A stretch of 11,257 bases of DNA from Planctomycetaceae bacterium. Lineage in GTDB: Bacteria; Planctomycetota; Planctomycetia; Pirellulales; Thermoguttaceae. This document shows positions 7,330 to 11,257 of the stretch, in pieces. The position numbers and the translations under genes were made by a program. The notes below the pieces were generated by a model. That model did not search any database. It was not told the DNA's origin and worked only from the letters and a program-made list of their open reading frames with translations. Numbering within the stretch: the stretch's first letter is position 1; each line of letters starts with the position of its first letter. The stretch lies in contig JAITAZ010000224.1 of NCBI GenBank assembly GCA_031283825.1, positions 1-11,257 on the forward strand. Reading direction: 5' to 3'.

Positions 7330-7391
7330 GAGTTTAGATTTGGTTGTTGAATTTTTATTTTTTTTATCGTTACAATAATCCATAAAAAAGT

Positions 7392-8615
7392 ATGAAAAAC
7401 ATTTTTGTCCTATTTAGTTTTTTTTGCGTAACTCTGCCGATGACGAATTTTTTACTCGCGGCAGAAATTAAATTACGCGAACAATCATACGTCTCCGATA
7501 CGCTTGTTCGACTCGGAGACGTTGCAGACATTATCTCTAACTCTCCTCAAGAATCGACGCAACTGAAACAGACAATACTCTTTCCAACTCCTCAAAGCAA
7601 TAACTCGCGAACAATCAGCTTAACCGAAATTCGCGACTTGCTCGCTCGACTCGGAATAAACGTACTCAATCATAATTTCACCGGAGAAAAAAAAATCACA
7701 ATAATAAATCCAAATGTCAACCAAAAAAATTCAGACAATAAAATAATACAAACAAATCTAATAACAACTACAACGACAACAACTCCTAATTCAACTCCCG
7801 CGACATCGACGGCGTTAAATCAATCGTCGTCTCAATCGAATTTTCCGTTACGAAATATATCGCCCGACTTCATTAAACAAATGGAGAAAATCATCGGCGA
7901 ATCAATTCATATTTATCTTCGTCAACGCTTATCCGATAACGTGCCGTCAAATTATTATCAACAACAACCTGCTTGGAACGTTTCAGTAAAACTCACGCGC
8001 GAACAAACGCTCGTCCTTGCAACAAATGGTCAAATAAACGAAATCGAAGGCGGTAGCGAACCTCTGGTCGGAAAACAAAAATTTCAAATTAAATTGCAAA
8101 ATATCGACCCAAAAACAAATCAAAATATCGCCGTTACTGTTGAAGCCTACTTGATTCCGGTTATCAAAGGTGTCGTTGCAATTCGTAAATTGCCAAAAGG
8201 TTATATTATCGGTGAAGACGACGTTAAAATCAGCGAATGCGAAATTCCAAATACAAATAACTCGAATAAACTCGACAACTACTTTAACTCAACCGACAAC
8301 GTAATCGGAAAAGAAGTTACCGACAACATAAAAGAAGGAAATATTATTACGCAAAGCCAAATCAAAAGACCAACATGGGTTCGTAAAGGAGACGCCGTTA
8401 CGATTGTCGCAAAAAATAGCGGCGTAGTCGTCCGAACAATTGGAATCGCTAAATCAGACGGCGGAGAAGGAGACACAATTTTCGTTACAAGAATCGAACA
8501 AAATAATCAAACGTCAAAAAGACATAACCCAAAACAACCGCCAATCGAACTCGTCGCAACTGTTACTCATCCAAAAGTCGTAGAAGTAAACGCTACGCCA
8601 ATTGAAATAAAATGA
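7392..8615 (+). CDS. flgA: Flagellar P-ring assembly chaperone FlgA (SAF domain)
   Basis: A 407-residue periplasmic protein. A signal peptide (hydrophobic core 4-22, likely cleavage after LLAA at 24) precedes an N-terminal domain (25-105). A low-complexity Asn/Thr/Ser-rich linker follows, including a run of seven T residues (about 104-155). A beta domain runs to about 258. The SAF domain at 262-325 has VAIRKLPKGYIIGEDDV and VIGKEVTDNIKEGNIIT. The C-terminal FlgA barrel (328-407) has WVRKGDAVTIVAKNSGVVV. FlgA binds the P-ring subunit FlgI in the periplasm and promotes its assembly around the rod. E. coli FlgA is about 219 residues, so this one is nearly twice as long, mainly through the N-terminal part and linker. 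No strong Shine-Dalgarno is seen. The gene is flanked on both sides by GTTGTAGTA arrays. Confidence 0.88.
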   Translation: MKNIFVLFSFFCVTLPMTNFLLAAEIKLREQSYVSDTLVRLGDVADIISNSPQESTQLKQTILFPTPQSNNSRTISLTEIRDLLARLGINVLNHNFTGEKKITIINPNVNQKNSDNKIIQTNLITTTTTTTPNSTPATSTALNQSSSQSNFPLRNISPDFIKQMEKIIGESIHIYLRQRLSDNVPSNYYQQQPAWNVSVKLTREQTLVLATNGQINEIEGGSEPLVGKQKFQIKLQNIDPKTNQNIAVTVEAYLIPVIKGVVAIRKLPKGYIIGEDDVKISECEIPNTNNSNKLDNYFNSTDNVIGKEVTDNIKEGNIITQSQIKRPTWVRKGDAVTIVAKNSGVVVRTIGIAKSDGGEGDTIFVTRIEQNNQTSKRHNPKQPPIELVATVTHPKVVEVNATPIEIK

Positions 8616-8624
8616 GTGTATAAA

Positions 8625-8669
8625 GTTGTAGTAGTTGTAGTAGTTGTATTAGTTGTATTAGTTGTAGTA
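8625..8669. repeat. Perfect five-unit 9-bp array after flgA
   Basis: Five uninterrupted 9-bp units start at 8625, 8634, 8643, 8652 and 8661; three are GTTGTAGTA and two GTTGTATTA. The array begins 9 bp after the flgA stop. It matches the array after flgG in both sequence and position relative to the upstream stop codon. A TATAAT hexamer lies beyond it at 8697-8702 without a good -35. Confidence 0.92.
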
Positions 8670-8760
8670 GAGGAGATTTTTTAATACGAAAGAAATTATA
8701 ATGTTGGTTACTAATTAATTACAAACTATAACTCAACGCGATTTGCGGTTATTAACTTTT

Positions 8761-8800
8761 TTGAAAAGACTCAAGAACAACGTCTTTTGAGTCTTTTCAA
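8761..8800. repeat. 14-bp-stem hairpin between flgA and flgH
   Basis: TTGAAAAGACTCAA (8761-8774) pairs perfectly with TTGAGTCTTTTCAA (8787-8800) around a 12-nt loop. It is preceded by a T-run but not followed by one on either strand, so it is not a typical rho-independent terminator. It could act as an attenuator, an mRNA-stability hairpin or a transposon-derived palindrome. Confidence 0.7.
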
Positions 8801-8819
8801 TCAGACTTAAAACAATGAC

Positions 8820-8864
8820 GTCCTTAATGTCCCTATCGTCCTTTCTGTCCTTTATGTCCCTTAA
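8820..8864. repeat. Degenerate GTCCYTWAT 9-bp array before flgH
   Basis: Five 9-bp units run end to end: GTCCTTAAT, GTCCCTATC, GTCCTTTCT, GTCCTTTAT and GTCCCTTAA. The array ends 43 bp before the flgH ATG. It has the same period as the GTTGTAGTA arrays but a different sequence. An inverted single copy, TTAAGGGAC, is at 11183-11191, just outside element B. Confidence 0.75.
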
Positions 8865-8907
8865 AAAAACTACGCCAGAATAATTACTTTTACTTTATTT
8901 TAATAAA

Positions 8908-9609
8908 ATGAAAAAACTATTTCCATCAATTAAGATTTTATTCGTAACGATAATTTTATCGTATTTGATTTTTTGTAACGATAATGTTTCGTTGGCTCAA
9001 TATGGCTCTCTTTCTGGCTCTACGACATTGCGAGTCGGCGAAGGGCGACCTCTCACGATGGCTGAAGGTTCGGAGTTATACAGACCTGCGCCGCGTCAAA
9101 AGGCGTTTCAATTGCATGACATCGTTTATGTCAACGTGAAAAAGAAATGGAATTACACCAACAATGCGACTCTCACGAAAACGAAAAAAGTCGAGGCGGA
9201 AGCGCGATTAACATATTGGTCGAAGTTCAAAGGTTTATTCAAAATGCCGACAAGTGCAGCCGGTCAAGCGTTGCCCGAAATCGGCGGAGAGATCGATCAC
9301 AAAACTCAAAATAAAGGGAATATGACTCAAGCGGAGACAATTGAATTTATCATCGCTTGTGAAATAGTTGACGTTTTAGAAAACGGCAATTTACACATCG
9401 AAGGAACTATTTCAACGCAAATCGGCGAAGAGGGCAAAGTCATGTATGTCGGCGGATTCATTCGACCAGAAGACATTGCGCCGGATCACAGCATTTCCGG
9501 CGACAAAGTCCTACACTTCAAGTCAACCGACATCCCAAGCGGACAAATCTACGACACCCAAAGAAGACCATGGGGAACAAGAATAATTGAACAATTAAAA
9601 CCAATGTAA
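8908..9609 (+). CDS. flgH: Flagellar L-ring protein FlgH
   Basis: A 233-residue outer-membrane ring protein that forms the bushing around the rod. An N-terminal export signal with hydrophobic core IKILFVTIILSYLIF occupies residues 8-22. Family features include FQLHDIVYVNVKKKW (near 67-81), KGNMTQAETIEF, the VLENGNLHIEGT segment (enteric pattern VLPNGNL.I.G) and VGGFIRPEDIAPDHSISGDKV near the C-terminus. The length matches E. coli FlgH (232 residues). FlgH is usually a lipoprotein, but here the only candidate Cys (C23) is preceded by L-I-F, not a good lipobox; SLA before QYG offers a signal peptidase I site near residue 31. No Shine-Dalgarno precedes the ATG. flgI, often the next gene, is not found downstream in this window. 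Confidence 0.9.
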   Translation: MKKLFPSIKILFVTIILSYLIFCNDNVSLAQYGSLSGSTTLRVGEGRPLTMAEGSELYRPAPRQKAFQLHDIVYVNVKKKWNYTNNATLTKTKKVEAEARLTYWSKFKGLFKMPTSAAGQALPEIGGEIDHKTQNKGNMTQAETIEFIIACEIVDVLENGNLHIEGTISTQIGEEGKVMYVGGFIRPEDIAPDHSISGDKVLHFKSTDIPSGQIYDTQRRPWGTRIIEQLKPM

Positions 9610-9639
9610 AACAAAAACGCAGAAAATTACTATTCTTTT

Positions 9640-10164
9640 ATGAAAATTATTGTTGGCATAACCGGCGCAAGCGGCAGCATTTATGCAGTTTCACTTTTAC
9701 GGGAATTATCACGGCGAGAAGTCGATGTTTACGGTGTTTGCAGTCAAACCGGTCAAGAAGTAATGCAATCAGAATGCGGCGTTAGCTCAATTGATTTTCC
9801 ATCGGTGATTTGGAATAAACCTGATGATATGTTTGCGTCAATTGCAAGCGGGACATGTTGCGCCGACGCAATGATAATATCGCCATGTTCGATGAATACT
9901 TTATCATGCGTCGCTCATGGAATTTCAAATAATCTATTACAACGCGCGGCGGCAGTTATGTTAAAAGAATCGCGTAAATTAGTCGTAGTTCCTCGCGAAA
10001 CGCCGTTGAGTATTATTCATCTGGAAGCAATGCTAAAACTTGCCAATGCCGGCGCTATAATCCTGCCGGCAACTCCGGGTTTCTACAAACAACCAAAATC
10101 AATTCAAGACCTAGTAGATTTCATAACAGAACGAATATTACAGATAATAAATCCGACAACATGA
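9640..10164 (+). CDS. ubiX: UbiX-family flavin prenyltransferase
   Basis: A 174-residue cytosolic flavoprotein that joins a dimethylallyl group to FMN to make prenyl-FMN, the cofactor of UbiD-type decarboxylases. The FMN-binding start is GITGASGS (6-13). SPCSMNTLSCVAHGISNNLL and the family signatures RETPL (119-123) and GFYKQP (147-152) follow. R102, K109, E120, Y149 and R165 all sit at a constant offset of 20 from the Pseudomonas UbiX active-site residues R122, K129, E140, Y169 and R185, so the enzyme should be active. It starts 30 bp after flgH on the same strand, so co-transcription is likely though the functions are unrelated. No Shine-Dalgarno is seen. A UbiD partner is not in the window. 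Confidence 0.95.
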   Translation: MKIIVGITGASGSIYAVSLLRELSRREVDVYGVCSQTGQEVMQSECGVSSIDFPSVIWNKPDDMFASIASGTCCADAMIISPCSMNTLSCVAHGISNNLLQRAAAVMLKESRKLVVVPRETPLSIIHLEAMLKLANAGAIILPATPGFYKQPKSIQDLVDFITERILQIINPTT

Positions 10165-10184
10165 TAAATAATTGTAATTATTCA

Positions 10185-10215
10185 GTAGGGAATAATCCCT
10201 GATCAGGTCGCCTAC
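10185..10215. repeat. Nested palindromes between convergent ubiX and coaE
   Basis: Outer arms GTAGG (10185-10189) and CCTAC (10211-10215) enclose the hairpin AGGGA-ATAA-TCCCT (10187-10200), which overlaps the perfect palindrome CCTGATCAGG (10198-10207). These alternative pairings lie in the 80-bp convergent gap, where a two-way terminator would be useful, but no T-run follows. GCCTACCT at 10210-10217 is shared with the hairpin cluster at 5291-5298. Confidence 0.5.
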
Positions 10216-10244
10216 CTAATCGATTATTATTTACCGCTGAATCG

Positions 10245-10895
10245 TTACAGTTTTTTTATCAACGATATAATCTGATTTTTTGTATCGTCGATAGTTTTGT
10301 CGTTGACAATTATGAAATCTGCGCGTTTTCGTTTTTGGTCGATTGGCAATTGAACGGATTCGCGTAAAGTTAGATCGTTTTCTGTCCAGTTTCGTTTGAG
10401 TATTCTTACGATTCGGTTTTCTCTGGATGATTCTATGAAAATAATTTTGTCCGTAATTTTATCAAAACCTGTTTCTAATAAGAGCGGGGCATCGAGAATT
10501 ATTAAATTATTCGCGTTTTGAGATTGTTGATAAATTTTACAATTGGTTTGATCAGAACAGAAATTATTTTGCGAGAATAATCGTATTTTTTCGTCTATGA
10601 TTTTAGAGATTCGAGGATGAATAATCGAATTAAGATATTTGAGTCCGGCTAATCCTTCTTCGGTTTGCTCGAAAACAATATGAGCAAGTTCTGAACGATC
10701 AATACAATCAACGCCGTCTATATTGCGAAAAACTTTTTCACCAAAAAATGACCGAATCTGTTTTGATATTGTTTCCTCTGAAAGCAAATCATGACCGATT
10801 TTATCAGCGTCAATCAGTTTTGCCCCAAGTTCTGCAAACAGTTTTGCAACCAAACTCTTACCGCAACCAATTCCTCCAACTAATCCTAATATCAT
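10245..10895 (-). CDS. coaE: Dephospho-CoA kinase
   Basis: A 216-residue P-loop kinase that phosphorylates the ribose 3'-hydroxyl of dephospho-CoA, the last step of coenzyme A synthesis. The Walker A motif GGIGCGKS is at 7-14. LIDADKIGHDLL (27-38) holds the substrate-binding Asp residues, and IHPRI is at 92-96. DAPLLLETG (135-143) is the family's core strand and loop. RESVQLPIDQKRKRADFIIVN (178-198) carries the conserved lid and C-terminal R, Q, AD and N residues. Compared with enteric CoaE (206 residues), a polar Asn/Gln/Cys-rich insertion lies near 109-130. No Shine-Dalgarno is seen. The gene converges on ubiX, and repeat element B begins only 34 bp upstream of its start, so its promoter is probably within or across the element. 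Confidence 0.95.
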   Translation of the reverse strand: MILGLVGGIGCGKSLVAKLFAELGAKLIDADKIGHDLLSEETISKQIRSFFGEKVFRNIDGVDCIDRSELAHIVFEQTEEGLAGLKYLNSIIHPRISKIIDEKIRLFSQNNFCSDQTNCKIYQQSQNANNLIILDAPLLLETGFDKITDKIIFIESSRENRIVRILKRNWTENDLTLRESVQLPIDQKRKRADFIIVNDKTIDDTKNQIISLIKKL

Positions 10896-10929
10896 CGCGT
10901 TTTTTGGATATTCAAGGTTTAAAAAATAA

Positions 10930-11175
10930 GTAACCGTTCACGGTTTTTTAAATTCTGAATTATGTAATATTAGTCGGAAAATTTATTTTGGATTTTGCGT
11001 TGTAACAATTTATTAGGGACTTTTAGCGTTTTTACATTGCTAAACCCAATGTAGAGACGCAATGCTTTGCGTCTCTATCGGTGATCTTTTGATCGAACAA
11101 TGAGACGCAAAGCATTGCGTCTCTACATTGGGTTTAGCAATTCAAATCCGAATTGAAAAACCCGTGAACGGTTAC
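10930..11175. repeat. Palindromic repeat element B (GTAACCGTTCACGG ends)
   Basis: A 246-bp non-coding element bounded by GTAACCGTTCACGG (10930-10943) and its exact inverse CCGTGAACGGTTAC (11162-11175). Its core contains a perfect 40-bp inverted repeat, 11036-11075 with 11102-11141, around a 26-nt loop that includes GATCTTTTGATC. The core matches element A over 86 bp with one difference. The left end keeps the first 29 bp of the arm (three mismatches), but 77 bp of unrelated AT-rich DNA (10959-11035) then stands where 5 bp would be expected, so the left arm looks interrupted by about 72 bp. The remaining 82 bp of the window hold only a lone TTAAGGGAC (11183-11191) and no gene. Confidence 0.88.
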
Positions 11176-11257
11176 ATCTTATTTAAGGGACAAAGAGAAA
11201 CATGTTGTGTAGATTCTTTTCTCCCCGCCTTGTCAAAAATTGAAAAAATCGGACAAT

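Noticed and set aside
8761..8800. The flgA-flgH hairpin as a standard rho-independent terminator
   Set aside because: The stem is AT-rich and no T-run follows it on either strand.

Overview
This AT-rich window carries four consecutive genes for the flagellar rod and L-ring (flgF, flgG, flgA, flgH). The bacterium therefore very likely has an outer membrane and a flagellum. Several things suggest a Planctomycetota-like host: the long SAF-domain FlgA, the gene order, weak or missing Shine-Dalgarno sequences before most genes, and many palindromic intergenic repeats. That assignment is inference; no rRNA or marker gene is present.

Left part (1-2390). A DUF433 antitoxin-like gene is followed 4 bp later by a 21-codon stump that looks like the N-terminus of its usual DUF5615 (PIN-like) toxin partner. 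The stump ends at the first of four TTTGACCTAATA repeats. On the minus strand lies a 549-residue Schlafen-AlbA/HATPase regulator-like protein. Next comes a palindromic repeat element (A).

Middle (2417-5572). A secreted GH95-like glycoside hydrolase (minus strand) is followed by an 813-bp non-coding stretch. This stretch holds a possible promoter for the hydrolase, a start site with a good Shine-Dalgarno whose frame is closed by a second repeat element (C), a cluster of GC-rich hairpins, and a weak flagellar-type promoter candidate ahead of flgF.

Right part (5573-11257). flgF, flgG, flgA and flgH run on the plus strand, followed by ubiX (flavin prenyltransferase) only 30 bp after flgH. Convergent coaE (dephospho-CoA kinase) follows, with a third repeat element (B) 34 bp upstream of its start. 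Three arrays with a 9-bp period lie between flgG and flgH, two of them built from the same GTTGTAGTA/GTTGTATTA unit on either side of flgA. FlgF and FlgG build the rod, FlgA chaperones the P-ring protein, and FlgH forms the L-ring. UbiX and CoaE are housekeeping cofactor enzymes.

The most unusual content is the repeat family. Elements A, B and C share the terminal motif GTAACCGTTCACG in inverted orientation but carry different cores. The left arm of A and the right arm of B match in reverse complement at 71 of 74 positions, which implies an ancestral hairpin of about 174 bp. I see no convincing new multi-gene system; the repeats and the two truncated genes beside repeats are the best leads.
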